Shown: piece after piece, positions 1 to 7,823 of the stretch
Layout of the letters: each line of letters opens with the position of its first letter
Numbering within the stretch: position 1 is the first letter of the stretch
From: Pseudomonas floridensis
GTDB lineage: Bacteria; Pseudomonadota; Gammaproteobacteria; Pseudomonadales; Pseudomonadaceae
Length of the DNA stretch: 32,142 nt
Direction: 5' to 3'
NCBI RefSeq assembly: GCF_002087235.1
Contig: NZ_MUIO01000121.1
Location: forward strand, 1 to 32,142
The notes under the pieces: model-generated
Databases searched by the model: none
What the model was told of the DNA's origin: nothing
The model's input: only the letters and a program-made list of their open reading frames with translations
Translations under genes and position numbers: made by a program

Positions 1-53
1 AAGTGAACAGCATTACGCACCAGGCGGGGTTTTTTCAACGCTGTGTTTCGCTA

Positions 54-2657
54 TTACGCTTGAACGACCGGGATGTTGGCGTTCGCTGCGGCTTCACGGA
101 ACTCGGCGATCTGATCGAAGCTCAGGTAGCGGTACACGTCCGCTGCCATGGTGTCGATCTGGTTGGCGTAACCCATGTACTCCTCGACGGTCGGCAGGCG
201 ACCCAGGATCGATGCGACGGACGCCAGCTCGGCCGAGGCCAGGTAGACGTTCGCGCCGTCACCCAGACGGTTCGGAAAGTTACGGGTCGATGTCGACACC
301 ACGGTCGAGTTCGGCTCTACACGTGCCTGGTTACCCATGCACAGCGAGCAGCCTGGCATTTCCATGCGCGCGCCAGCCTTGCCGTAGATGCCGTAGTAGC
401 CTTCTTCGGTCAATTGATGAGCGTCCATCTTGGTCGGCGGCGACAGCCACAGGCGTGTCGGCAACTGGCCCTTGACCTGATCCAGCAACTTGCCCGCAGC
501 GCGGAAGTGGCCGATGTTGGTCATGCAGGAACCGATGAACACTTCGTCGATCTTCTCGCCCTGTACCGAAGACAGCAGGCGGGCATCGTCCGGGTCGTTC
601 GGCGCGCAGAGCACAGGCTCTTTGACGTCGGCCAGGTCGATCTCGATGATTTCGGCGTACTCGGCGTCCTTGTCGGCTTCCAGCAGCTCCGGATTGGCAA
701 TCCAGGCTTCCATCGCCTGAGCGCGGCGTTCCAGCGTGCGAGGATCACCGTAACCCTGTTCGATCATCCAGCGCAGCAGGGTGATGTTGGAGTTCAGGTA
801 TTCGATGATCGGCTCTTTGGCCAGCTTGATGGTGCAACCGGCAGCCGAACGTTCGGCCGAGGCGTCGGACAGCTCGAAAGCCTGCTCGATGCTGAGGTTT
901 TCCAGACCTTCGATTTCCAGAATGCGGCCGGAGAACGCGTTCTTCTTGCCTTTCTTCTCTACGGTCAGCAGGCCAGCCTGAATCGCGTAGTAAGGAATGG
1001 CGTGAACCAGGTCGCGCAGGGTGATGCCAGGCTGCAGTTTGCCTTTGAAGCGAACCAGGATCGACTCGGGCATGTCCAGCGGCATGACGCCGGTGGCAGC
1101 GGCGAACGCGACCAGACCGGAACCGGCCGGGAAGGAGATACCGATCGGGAAGCGGGTGTGCGAGTCGCCGCCGGTGCCGACGGTATCCGGCAGCAGCATG
1201 CGGTTCAGCCAGCTGTGGATGATGCCGTCGCCCGGACGCAGGGAAACACCGCCGCGGGTCATGATGAAGTCAGGCAGCGTGTGGTGCGTCTTGACGTCGA
1301 TCGGCTTCGGATAGGCTGCGGTGTGGCAGAAGGACTGCATGACCAGGTCGGTCGAGAAGCCCAGGCAGGCCAGGTCTTTCAGCTCGTCGCGGGTCATCGG
1401 GCCAGTGGTGTCCTGAGAACCGACGGTGGTCATCTTCGGTTCGCAGTAGGTACCTGGGCGGATGCCTGCAACGCCGCAAGCCTTGCCGACCATTTTCTGC
1501 GCCAGGGTGAAACCCTTGGTGCTTTCGGCCGGCTGGTCAGGGCTCTTGAACAGGTCGAAGGCGACCGGCATGCCCAGTTCGGCGCGTGCCTTGGTGGTCA
1601 GGCCGCGACCAATGATCAGCGGGATACGGCCGCCGGCACGGACTTCGTCCAGCAGCACCGGGGTCTTCATTTCGAAGGTGGTGATGACTTCGTCGCTGTC
1701 GTGCTTGCAGACCTTGCCAGCGTACGGGTAGACGTCGATCACATCGCCCATGTTGATGTTCGAGACATCGAACTCGATAGGCAGGGCGCCCGCATCTTCC
1801 ATGGTGTTGTAGAAGATCGGAGCGATCTTGCTGCCGAAGCAGAAGCCGCCGGCGCGCTTGTTCGGCACGTAGGGAACGTCGTCGCCGAAGAACCACAGTA
1901 CCGAGTTGGTCGCCGATTTACGGGAGGAACCGGTACCGACCACGTCACCGACGTAGGCGATAGGGAAGCCCTGGCCGCGCATTTCTTCGATCTGCTTCAT
2001 CGGGCCGATGGAGCCTTGAACGTCCGGAACGATGCCGTCACGGGCCATTTTCAACATGGCCAGGGCGTGCAGCGGGATGTCTGGGCGCGACCAGGCGTCA
2101 GGAGCAGGCGACAGGTCGTCGGTGTTGGTTTCGCCGGTGACCTTGAACACACGCAGGCTGATCTTGTCGGCCAGCAGCGGACGCTTCTTGAACCACTCGC
2201 CGTCGGCCCAGGACTGAAGAACGGCCTTGGCGTGAGCGTTACCGGCCTTGGCTTTTTCGGCCACGTCGTGGAAGGCATCGAACATCAGCAGCGTGTGCTT
2301 GAGTTGTTCGGCAGCGACAGGTGCCAGTGTGGCGTCGTCGAGCAGTTCAACCAGAGTGACGATGTTGTAGCCACCCTGCATGGTGCCCAACAGTTCGGTT
2401 GCGCGCTTCTTGTCGATCAGGGGAGAAGTGGCTTCGCCCTTGGCCAGGGCGGACAGGAAACCGGCCTTCACGTAGGCAGCCTCATCAACGCCTGGTGGAA
2501 CGCGGTTGGTGATCAGATCGACAAGGAAGGCTTCTTCGCCAGCCGGGGGATTTTTCAGCAGCTCGACAAGGCCTGCGGTTTGTTCGGCGTTAAGCGGCTG
2601 GGGCACGATACCCTGGGCGGCACGCTCTTCGATGTGTTTACGGTAGGCTTCAAGCAC
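54..2657 (-). CDS. acnB: Aconitate hydratase B (bifunctional aconitase / 2-methylisocitrate dehydratase)
   Basis: Cytosolic TCA-cycle enzyme that interconverts citrate and isocitrate through a [4Fe-4S] cluster; AcnB proteins also act on 2-methyl-cis-aconitate and can bind mRNA when the cluster is lost. The frame gives 867 residues, the usual AcnB length. The three cluster ligands are visible: the Cys in FIGSCMTN (about residue 711) and the two in PGCSLCMGN (residues 770 and 773). I start at a GTG (2657) because it is preceded by GAGGG at 7-base spacing and gives the family N-terminus LEAYRKHIEERAAQG. A longer reading from ATG 2762 adds 35 residues unlike the family. It is transcribed alone, divergent from the DUF1289 gene, with a long structured leader. 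No clear terminator is seen in the 53 bases left in the window. Confidence 0.97.
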   Translation of the reverse strand: MLEAYRKHIEERAAQGIVPQPLNAEQTAGLVELLKNPPAGEEAFLVDLITNRVPPGVDEAAYVKAGFLSALAKGEATSPLIDKKRATELLGTMQGGYNIVTLVELLDDATLAPVAAEQLKHTLLMFDAFHDVAEKAKAGNAHAKAVLQSWADGEWFKKRPLLADKISLRVFKVTGETNTDDLSPAPDAWSRPDIPLHALAMLKMARDGIVPDVQGSIGPMKQIEEMRGQGFPIAYVGDVVGTGSSRKSATNSVLWFFGDDVPYVPNKRAGGFCFGSKIAPIFYNTMEDAGALPIEFDVSNINMGDVIDVYPYAGKVCKHDSDEVITTFEMKTPVLLDEVRAGGRIPLIIGRGLTTKARAELGMPVAFDLFKSPDQPAESTKGFTLAQKMVGKACGVAGIRPGTYCEPKMTTVGSQDTTGPMTRDELKDLACLGFSTDLVMQSFCHTAAYPKPIDVKTHHTLPDFIMTRGGVSLRPGDGIIHSWLNRMLLPDTVGTGGDSHTRFPIGISFPAGSGLVAFAAATGVMPLDMPESILVRFKGKLQPGITLRDLVHAIPYYAIQAGLLTVEKKGKKNAFSGRILEIEGLENLSIEQAFELSDASAERSAAGCTIKLAKEPIIEYLNSNITLLRWMIEQGYGDPRTLERRAQAMEAWIANPELLEADKDAEYAEIIEIDLADVKEPVLCAPNDPDDARLLSSVQGEKIDEVFIGSCMTNIGHFRAAGKLLDQVKGQLPTRLWLSPPTKMDAHQLTEEGYYGIYGKAGARMEMPGCSLCMGNQARVEPNSTVVSTSTRNFPNRLGDGANVYLASAELASVASILGRLPTVEEYMGYANQIDTMAADVYRYLSFDQIAEFREAAANANIPVVQA

Positions 2658-2771
2658 AGTATTACCCTCATCAGTGGTCCCAAATGGGTGTCCGGGACGC
2701 TCATCCAGAAATTGTCCGTACCCACGCAAGGCTTTGAAGTCTTGTTGGCAGGGTGTCGGCAATTCCTAACA

Positions 2772-2911
2772 GAAGCTGTTTTCAAAGTTTTACGCCTGCA
2801 GGACGGGAGGGAATGGCGGTCGACACAGCCATTCTTGATGAGGGAATGGCCTGTCGACGCCGCACTGCGGGATTAACTTGACTGTGCTCGTGACGCTTTG
2901 AAAACAGCTTC
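2772..2911. repeat. 140-bp element with 16-bp perfect terminal inverted repeats and nested internal repeats
   Basis: Lies in the acnB leader. The outer arms gaagctgttttcaaag (2772-2787) and its exact reverse complement (2896-2911) are 16/16 identical. Inside, gtcgacacagccattc (2819-2834) faces gaatggcctgtcgac (2844-2858), a near-perfect hairpin with one bulge. The segment gagggaatggc is also present twice as a direct repeat (from 2808 and from 2840), each time followed within 2 bases by gtcgac. In acnB mRNA this would fold as a long stem with a branched top. It could be a small non-autonomous inserted element or a leader regulatory structure. No clean target-site duplication is visible at the edges. 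Confidence 0.75.
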
Positions 2912-2943
2912 CAACGGACATTGGCGCCTTAAAAGGCTCGCTG

Positions 2944-2972
2944 ATTCTACGGCAAATCTGCGCTAAAGGTAA
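2944..2972 (-). promoter_or_regulatory. Candidate acnB sigma-70 promoter
   Basis: On the minus strand, TAGAAT (2944-2949, 5 of 6 to the -10 consensus) lies 17 bases downstream of a poor -35, TTACCT (2967-2972). A transcript from here would carry a leader of about 280 bases that includes the 140-bp inverted-repeat element. This is inference from motif matching only. The rest of the 2658-3058 gap holds no coding frame I can support. Confidence 0.33.
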
Positions 2973-3058
2973 GTTAGCCCCTACATCTTCGGGGGTGAAA
3001 GTGCTTAGACAAAGGACTAACATGAGCCCCTGTTTCGCCTTCCCAAGCCTCGCCAGTC

Positions 3059-3529
3059 ATGCCTGATCACATCATCAAAACACCCTGCGTCGGCCTTTGC
3101 TCCACTGTTTACGGGGACTTGGTGTGCCGTGGCTGCAAACGCTTCCATCACGAAGTCATCCACTGGAACGGTTACAACGAAGACGAAAAAAGAGCGGTCT
3201 GGTTGCGTCTGGAGCAGTTGCTGGTTCAGGTGATGACCGCCAAGCTGGAAATCTTCGATGCCGACAAACTGCGCTTGCAGCTGACCCAGCGCAAGATTCG
3301 CTTCGTGCCGCATCAATCCGAGTATTGCTGGGCCTATCAGTTGATCGCCCGCGGTGCGCGAGTGATCAGCCAAGTCGATGCCTACGGCTTCGTGCTGTTG
3401 CCGGAATTTCGCAACTGGTCGCTGCCCGAGCTGCGCGATGCCATCGACCGGGAATTCTTCCTGCTCTCCGAAGCGCACTATCAGCGTTATATCGCACCGG
3501 GCTTTCTCCGGGACGCGTTCGGCGCCTGA
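3059..3529 (+). CDS. DUF1289 family Cys-rich protein with C-terminal extension
   Basis: A 156-residue protein of unknown function. The N-terminal DUF1289 module (about residues 7-55) has the diagnostic cysteines C10, C14, C23 and C26 in CVGLC ... VCRGC, followed by RFHHEVIHWNGY, a pattern usually taken as metal or iron-sulfur binding. DUF1289 proteins are often little more than this module; here about 100 further residues follow, rich in charged and aromatic residues, with no domain I recognise. The ATG start is chosen because the cysteine motif begins 9 residues later. No good Shine-Dalgarno precedes it. It sits 82 bases before miaE, which has its own promoter-like -10. No signal peptide or membrane segment is seen, so it is probably cytosolic. 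Confidence 0.85.
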   Translation: MPDHIIKTPCVGLCSTVYGDLVCRGCKRFHHEVIHWNGYNEDEKRAVWLRLEQLLVQVMTAKLEIFDADKLRLQLTQRKIRFVPHQSEYCWAYQLIARGARVISQVDAYGFVLLPEFRNWSLPELRDAIDREFFLLSEAHYQRYIAPGFLRDAFGA

Positions 3530-3572
3530 TTCACCCTGCTGTTTTTGTCTCGCGAGCCGGCAATACCCCTCG

Positions 3573-3578
3573 TATAAT
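3573..3578 (+). promoter_or_regulatory. -10 element before miaE
   Basis: A perfect TATAAT lies 33 bases upstream of the miaE start codon, just after the DUF1289 stop. No convincing -35 is seen at 16-18 bases upstream, so it is either a weak promoter or one that depends on an activator. Confidence 0.4.
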
Positions 3579-3611
3579 GCCGGGCTTTGTCTCTCCGTCA
3601 TCAGTGAGCCT

Positions 3612-4223
3612 ATGTACCCGATCCCTGAAATCGAAGCCTTTCTGCTTTGCCGGACGCCCGACAGTTGGGTCCAGGCCGCACTGCGCAACCTGGATATCCT
3701 GCTGATCGACCATGCGAACAATGAGAAGAAGGCGGCCGGGGCGGCGTTTCAGTTCATGTTCCAGTACAACGACAAGTTCGACCTGCTGGCCAAGATGTCG
3801 CGTCTGGCCCGCGAAGAACTGCGGCATTTCGAGCAGGTGATCAGCATCATCAGGAAACGCCAGATTCCGATGGCCAATATCAGCTCGGCGCGTTATGCAG
3901 GCGCACTGCGCAAGCGTGTGCGCAATCACAACCCTTACCGGTTGACCGATGCGCTGATCGTCGGGGCCATCGTGGAGGCTCGCTCCTGTGAGCGCTTTGC
4001 CGCGTTGGTGCCGCATCTGGATGAAGACCTGGCCAGATTCTATGGCAGTTTGCTCAAGTCCGAAGCGCGGCATTTTCAGGACTACCTGAAACTGGCTTAC
4101 ACCTACGGCGACAAGGCTGATGTGGATGCCAAGATCGAAGAAATCCGCTTGGCGGAACGTGAATTGATCGAAAGTCCGGATGAAGAATTCCGCTTTCACA
4201 GTGGTGTGCCGATCGCCGCCTGA
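3612..4223 (+). CDS. miaE: tRNA-(ms2io6A37) hydroxylase
   Basis: Non-haem di-iron monooxygenase that hydroxylates the isopentenyl side chain of ms2i6A at position 37 of tRNAs reading UNN codons, the last step after MiaA and MiaB. The 203-residue protein has the family opening PEIEAFLLCRTPDSWVQAAL and LLIDHANNEKKAA. Two ExxH iron-binding motifs are visible: EELRHFE and SEARHFQ, with the further acidic ligand candidate in EARSCERF. The start is the ATG at 3612, with GTGAG just upstream. A longer in-frame reading from 3378 would overlap the DUF1289 gene and adds unrelated sequence. It is followed 20 bases later by a strong terminator, so it ends its transcript. Confidence 0.95.
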   Translation: MYPIPEIEAFLLCRTPDSWVQAALRNLDILLIDHANNEKKAAGAAFQFMFQYNDKFDLLAKMSRLAREELRHFEQVISIIRKRQIPMANISSARYAGALRKRVRNHNPYRLTDALIVGAIVEARSCERFAALVPHLDEDLARFYGSLLKSEARHFQDYLKLAYTYGDKADVDAKIEEIRLAERELIESPDEEFRFHSGVPIAA

Positions 4224-4243
4224 CTCATACAACTGACCCCAAC

Positions 4244-4275
4244 AAAACGACCGCCTTACCAGCGGTCGTTTTTTT
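4244..4275 (+). terminator. Rho-independent terminator after miaE
   Basis: Perfect 9-bp stem aacgaccgc / gcggtcgtt (4246-4254 with 4262-4270), 7-base loop, then a run of seven T ending at 4275. Confidence 0.9.
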
Positions 4276-4307
4276 ATGTCGATTTAGTAAGCAAGCTAAC
4301 AAATGCT

Positions 4308-4335
4308 TTGACAATGGCTGTCTAGGCAGTAATAT
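4308..4335 (+). promoter_or_regulatory. Promoter of the marR-emrAB operon
   Basis: A perfect -35 TTGACA (4308-4313) is followed at 16-base spacing by TAATAT (4330-4335). The spacer is occupied by the first palindromic operator, which suits repression by the downstream MarR protein. Confidence 0.65.
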
Positions 4336-4357
4336 TTTGTAATCACTGCCTAGGCAG
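4318..4357. promoter_or_regulatory. Twin palindromic operators, probable MarR-family binding sites
   Basis: CTGTCTAGGCAG (4318-4329) and CTGCCTAGGCAG (4346-4357) differ at one base. The second is a perfect 12-bp palindrome. Their centres are 28 bp apart; the first lies between -35 and -10 and the second just after the expected transcription start. This is the classic arrangement of an autoregulated MarR operon. That the regulator at 4374 binds here is inference from position. Confidence 0.7.
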
Positions 4358-4373
4358 CTTTCTGGGTGATCTC

Positions 4374-4859
4374 TTGAAACATTTCAGTCCCGACAATTTC
4401 GACTCCAGCCTCATCGGGTTGCTGGTCGGCCGCACCAATGCGCTCAAAGACCGGATGCTGGACAAGTACCTGCTGCCCTACGACGTGACGTTCGCGCAGT
4501 TCAAGGTGCTGATCATCATTGCCCAGTTTTCCACCGATACGCCGGTGGAGATGTGTCGGCACCTGTCGTTGGACAGCGGGTCGATGACCCGCATGCTCGA
4601 TCGTCTCGAGCAGAAGGAGCTGATCGTGCGCACCCGTTCGGCCACCGACCGCCGACAGGTGCATGTCGCGTTGACGCCTCAGGGCCAGAAGCTGTCCGAC
4701 CTGCTGCCGCAGATCGGTGCTGACGCCATGAACGACACCTTCGCGGCACTCGATGCCGAAGAGGTGGAGACCTTGCGCCGGATCCTGACCAAGGTGCTGG
4801 TGGCGGCAGATGACCACATCACCCTGACTCGCCTGAGCTTCAACGCCAAAGGCAAATAA
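4374..4859 (+). CDS. MarR-family transcriptional repressor of the adjacent efflux pump
   Basis: A 161-residue winged-helix regulator. The recognition region is TPVEMCRHLSLDSGSMTRMLDRLEQKELIVR (about residues 53-83) and the wing carries DRRQVHVALTPQG, the MarR signature. It is inferred to repress the emrAB-like genes immediately downstream and to be released by a small toxic compound. It starts with TTG at 4374, the only start upstream of the conserved N-terminus (KHFSPDNFDSS); GGGTGAT precedes it by a few bases. The next ATG would remove part of the dimerisation helix. Two palindromes overlap its promoter, implying autoregulation. It is 75 bases upstream of emrA. Confidence 0.93.
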   Translation: MKHFSPDNFDSSLIGLLVGRTNALKDRMLDKYLLPYDVTFAQFKVLIIIAQFSTDTPVEMCRHLSLDSGSMTRMLDRLEQKELIVRTRSATDRRQVHVALTPQGQKLSDLLPQIGADAMNDTFAALDAEEVETLRRILTKVLVAADDHITLTRLSFNAKGK

Positions 4860-4934
4860 CTCACGACTATCAGAAGTCGGGGGCGGCCGGTTCGGCCGAA
4901 TCCCGGCCGTATCGCCGACTACAAGGTACTTGTC

Positions 4935-6143
4935 ATGGCCACTGCCGCCGCTGAAAACACATCTGCTCCCGAATCGAAAAACCAGAAACCCGGCAAGCGC
5001 AAATTCCTGCTGGTCGGTCTTGCGATCGTCGTTGTCCTCTGCGGCCTGGCCGTTTGGGCCTGGTATGAATTTTATGGCCAATGGAGCGAGGAAACCGACG
5101 ACGCCTACGTGAACGGCAACGTGGTTGAAATTACTCCGCTGGTCACCGGTACGGTCATTAGCATCGCTGCGGACGACGGCGATCTGGTCCGTGAAGGTCA
5201 GGTGTTGCTGCGCTTTGATCCCAGCGACGCCGAAGTCGGTCTGCAAAGTGCCGAGGCCAATCTGGGCAAGGTCGTGCGTCAGGTTCGCGGTCTGTACAGC
5301 AACGTCGACGGCATGAAAGCCCAACTGGCTGCGCAACGTGCTGCCGTGCAGACGGCGCAGGACAATTACAGCCGTCGTCGCAGTCTGGCCGCAGGCGGCG
5401 CGATTTCCCAGGAAGAGCTGTCCCACGCGCGGGACCAGTTGACCAGCGCGCAGAGCGCCTTGAACAACATCCAGCAACAGCTGAGCACCAGCGTTGCGCT
5501 GGTCGACGATACCGTCGTGTCGTCTCACCCGGACGTGAAGTCCGCCGCGGCGCAACTGCGCCAGGCCTATCTGGCCAACGCGCGGACCACGCTCGTCGCG
5601 CCCGTCACCGGTTACGTCGCCAAGCGCACCGTGCAACTGGGTCAGCGTGTTCAGCCAGGCACGGCAACCATGGCGGTGATCCCGCTGGATCAGTTGTGGA
5701 TCGACGCCAACTTCAAGGAAACCCAACTGGGCAAGATGCGCATCGGTCAGCCGGTGGAGATCAGTTCCGATCTGTACGGCGGTGACGTGAAGTACAGCGG
5801 CACCATCGACAGCCTCGGGGCAGGGACCGGCAGTGCGTTTGCCCTGTTGCCTGCCCAGAACGCCACGGGCAACTGGATCAAGATCGTCCAGCGCGTGCCG
5901 GTTCGGGTCCACATCAACCCTGATGAGCTGGCGCAACACCCGCTGCGGATCGGGCTGTCGACCACCGTGGAAGTGAATCTGCACGACCAGAGCGGTCCGG
6001 TTCTGGCGCAGCAGCCACCCAGGCAGGCGGCGTTCAGCACTCAGGTCTACACCGAGCAACTGGCCGATGCCGATGCCTTGATTGCGCGCCTGATCCATGA
6101 AAACAGCGCGGCCAGCGACAAAAGCAAAACCGCCCAGCGCTGA
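4935..6143 (+). CDS. emrA: HlyD/EmrA-family membrane fusion (periplasmic adaptor) protein
   Basis: A 402-residue adaptor that links an inner-membrane drug exporter to an outer-membrane channel. It has a basic cytoplasmic start, one membrane segment (about residues 24-45, FLLVGLAIVVVLCGLAVWAW), then the typical ETDDAYVNGNVVEITPLVTGTV lipoyl-like half, a helical hairpin (about 100-195, rich in Gln, Ala and Leu), the second lipoyl half with APVTGYVAKRTVQLGQRVQPG, and a beta-barrel region. The C-terminal tail (about 350-402) is low in recognisable structure. AAGGT lies 9 bases before the ATG. The next gene encodes the matching MFS pump. The symbol is given by family; its substrates are unknown. 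Confidence 0.9.
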   Translation: MATAAAENTSAPESKNQKPGKRKFLLVGLAIVVVLCGLAVWAWYEFYGQWSEETDDAYVNGNVVEITPLVTGTVISIAADDGDLVREGQVLLRFDPSDAEVGLQSAEANLGKVVRQVRGLYSNVDGMKAQLAAQRAAVQTAQDNYSRRRSLAAGGAISQEELSHARDQLTSAQSALNNIQQQLSTSVALVDDTVVSSHPDVKSAAAQLRQAYLANARTTLVAPVTGYVAKRTVQLGQRVQPGTATMAVIPLDQLWIDANFKETQLGKMRIGQPVEISSDLYGGDVKYSGTIDSLGAGTGSAFALLPAQNATGNWIKIVQRVPVRVHINPDELAQHPLRIGLSTTVEVNLHDQSGPVLAQQPPRQAAFSTQVYTEQLADADALIARLIHENSAASDKSKTAQR

Positions 6144-6158
6144 TCTGCCCATTCGCAT

Positions 6159-6180
6159 GCCCCGGCCGTCCGGTCGGGGC
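6159..6180 (+). other. Intercistronic hairpin between emrA and emrB
   Basis: Stem gccccggcc / ggtcggggc, 9 pairs with one G-U and a 4-base loop, without a T-tract. It is more likely an mRNA stabiliser or partial attenuator than a terminator. Confidence 0.5.
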
Positions 6181-6206
6181 GTCGCCTACGTTTTCAGGGA
6201 TTCGCG

Positions 6207-7745
6207 ATGAGCAACAACGCCCCCGCATCTTTTACGCCCCCCAGCCTGCTGCTGTGCACCATCGGCCTGTCGCTGGCGACCTTCATGCAGGTGCTCGACA
6301 CCACGATTGCCAACGTTGCGCTGCCTACCATTGCAGGCAATTTGGGTGTCAGTTCGGAACAGAGCACCTGGGTCATTACCTCGTTCGCGGTGAGTAACGC
6401 CATCGCGCTGCCCCTGACCGGCTGGCTGAGCCGCCGGTTCGGTGAGGTCAAACTGTTTCTGTGGGCGACCCTATTGTTCGTACTGGCCTCGTTCCTGTGC
6501 GGGATTTCCACCTCAATGCCGGAACTGGTGGGGTTTCGGGCGTTGCAGGGGATTGTCGCCGGTCCGCTTTATCCGATGAGCCAGACCTTGCTGCTGGCCG
6601 TCTATCCGCCCGCAAAGCGCGGCATGGCGTTGGCGTTGCTGGCGATGGTCACGGTGGTTGCGCCCATTGTGGGGCCGATTCTGGGTGGCTGGATCACGGA
6701 CAGTTACAGCTGGCCGTGGATTTTCTTCATCAATATCCCGATCGGGCTGTTTGCTGCCTTCATCGTAAGGATGCAGATGGCCAGCCGACCGGTCAGCACC
6801 GTTCAGCAACCGCTGGACTATGTGGGCCTGATCTCTTTGATCATTGGCGTCGGTGCGCTGCAGGTCGTGCTGGATAAAGGCAATAACCTGGATTGGTTCG
6901 AGTCGAATTTCATTGTGATCGGCTCGCTGACTTCACTGGTGGCGCTGTTGGTGTTCGTGATCTGGGAACTGACCGACAAACATCCCATCGTCAATCTGCG
7001 GTTGTTTGCGTACCGCAACTTTCGCATCGGTACGTTGGCGATGATTGGCGGCTACTCTGCCTTTTTCGGCGTCAACCTGCTGTTGCCGCAGTGGCTGCAG
7101 ACCCAGATGGGCTACACCGCGACCTGGGCAGGTCTGGCGTTGGCCCCGATCGGCATATTGCCCGTGCTCATGTCGCCCTTCGTCGGCAAATACGCGCACA
7201 AGTTCGACCTGCGCCTGTTGGCCGGTCTGGCGTTCCTGGCCATGGGCCTGAGCTGTTTCATGCGCGCAGGGTTTACCAATCAAGTGGATTTCCAGCATGT
7301 GGCCATGGTGCAACTGTTCATGGGGATTGGCGTGGCGCTGTTCTTCATGCCGACCCTGAGCATCCTGTTGTCTGATCTGCCGCCCAACCAGATTGCCGAC
7401 GGCTCGGGACTGGCTACGTTCCTGCGCACCTTGGGCGGCAGCTTCGCGGCATCATTGACCACCTGGATCTGGATTCGCCGCGCCGAGCAGCACCATGCCT
7501 ATCTGAGCGAGAACATCAGCAGTTACGATCCGGCAACACGCCACGCGCTGGATGCCTTGGGCGGCGCAAGCCCGCAGGCCTATGCGCAACTGGAACAAAC
7601 GCTTAACGGGCAGGCGTACATGATGTCGACGGTGGACTATTTCTACATGCTCGGCTGGCTATTCGCCGGGCTCATCCTTCTGGTCTGGCTGGCCAAACCA
7701 CCGTTCGCCGCCAAGGCAGGTCCAGCGGCGGGGGGAGGGCATTGA
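6207..7745 (+). CDS. emrB: DHA2-family (EmrB-like) MFS multidrug efflux transporter
   Basis: A 512-residue inner-membrane proton antiporter with about 14 membrane segments. Family motifs visible are LDTTIANVALPTIAG in the first segment (DHA2 motif), WLSRRFGEVKLF in the loop after segment 2, and GPILGGWITDSYSWPWIFFINIPIG (motif C, typical of antiporters). It would expel hydrophobic toxins through the EmrA-type adaptor encoded 63 bases upstream and an outer-membrane channel. No TolC/OprM-type gene lies in the window, so that partner must come from elsewhere. Regulation is probably by the MarR gene at the start of the operon. The C-terminus is short and glycine-rich (AAGGGH). Only 78 bases separate its stop from the end of convergent lpxH. 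Confidence 0.94.
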   Translation: MSNNAPASFTPPSLLLCTIGLSLATFMQVLDTTIANVALPTIAGNLGVSSEQSTWVITSFAVSNAIALPLTGWLSRRFGEVKLFLWATLLFVLASFLCGISTSMPELVGFRALQGIVAGPLYPMSQTLLLAVYPPAKRGMALALLAMVTVVAPIVGPILGGWITDSYSWPWIFFINIPIGLFAAFIVRMQMASRPVSTVQQPLDYVGLISLIIGVGALQVVLDKGNNLDWFESNFIVIGSLTSLVALLVFVIWELTDKHPIVNLRLFAYRNFRIGTLAMIGGYSAFFGVNLLLPQWLQTQMGYTATWAGLALAPIGILPVLMSPFVGKYAHKFDLRLLAGLAFLAMGLSCFMRAGFTNQVDFQHVAMVQLFMGIGVALFFMPTLSILLSDLPPNQIADGSGLATFLRTLGGSFAASLTTWIWIRRAEQHHAYLSENISSYDPATRHALDALGGASPQAYAQLEQTLNGQAYMMSTVDYFYMLGWLFAGLILLVWLAKPPFAAKAGPAAGGGH

Positions 7746-7823
7746 TCGAGGCGCGTTTCTTATGCATCTGCAGGTCAGGCAAGTCGACAGGCATTGCATA
7801 AGAGACAGCGTCTCAACCAAGGT

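Noticed and set aside
3..2876. 957-codon open frame on the plus strand opposite acnB
   Set aside because: It mirrors acnB codon for codon, its translation resembles no known protein, and long antisense frames are expected in high-G+C genes. acnB has all cluster ligands and a ribosome-binding site.
4350..6158. 602-codon antisense frame opposite marR and emrA
   Set aside because: It spans two real genes and their promoter-proximal gap, which no single real gene would be expected to mirror.
7756..7805. Inverted repeat tttcttatgca / tgcataagaga between emrB and lpxH as a terminator
   Set aside because: The loop is 28 bases long and no T-tract follows on either strand. It may be a chance match.
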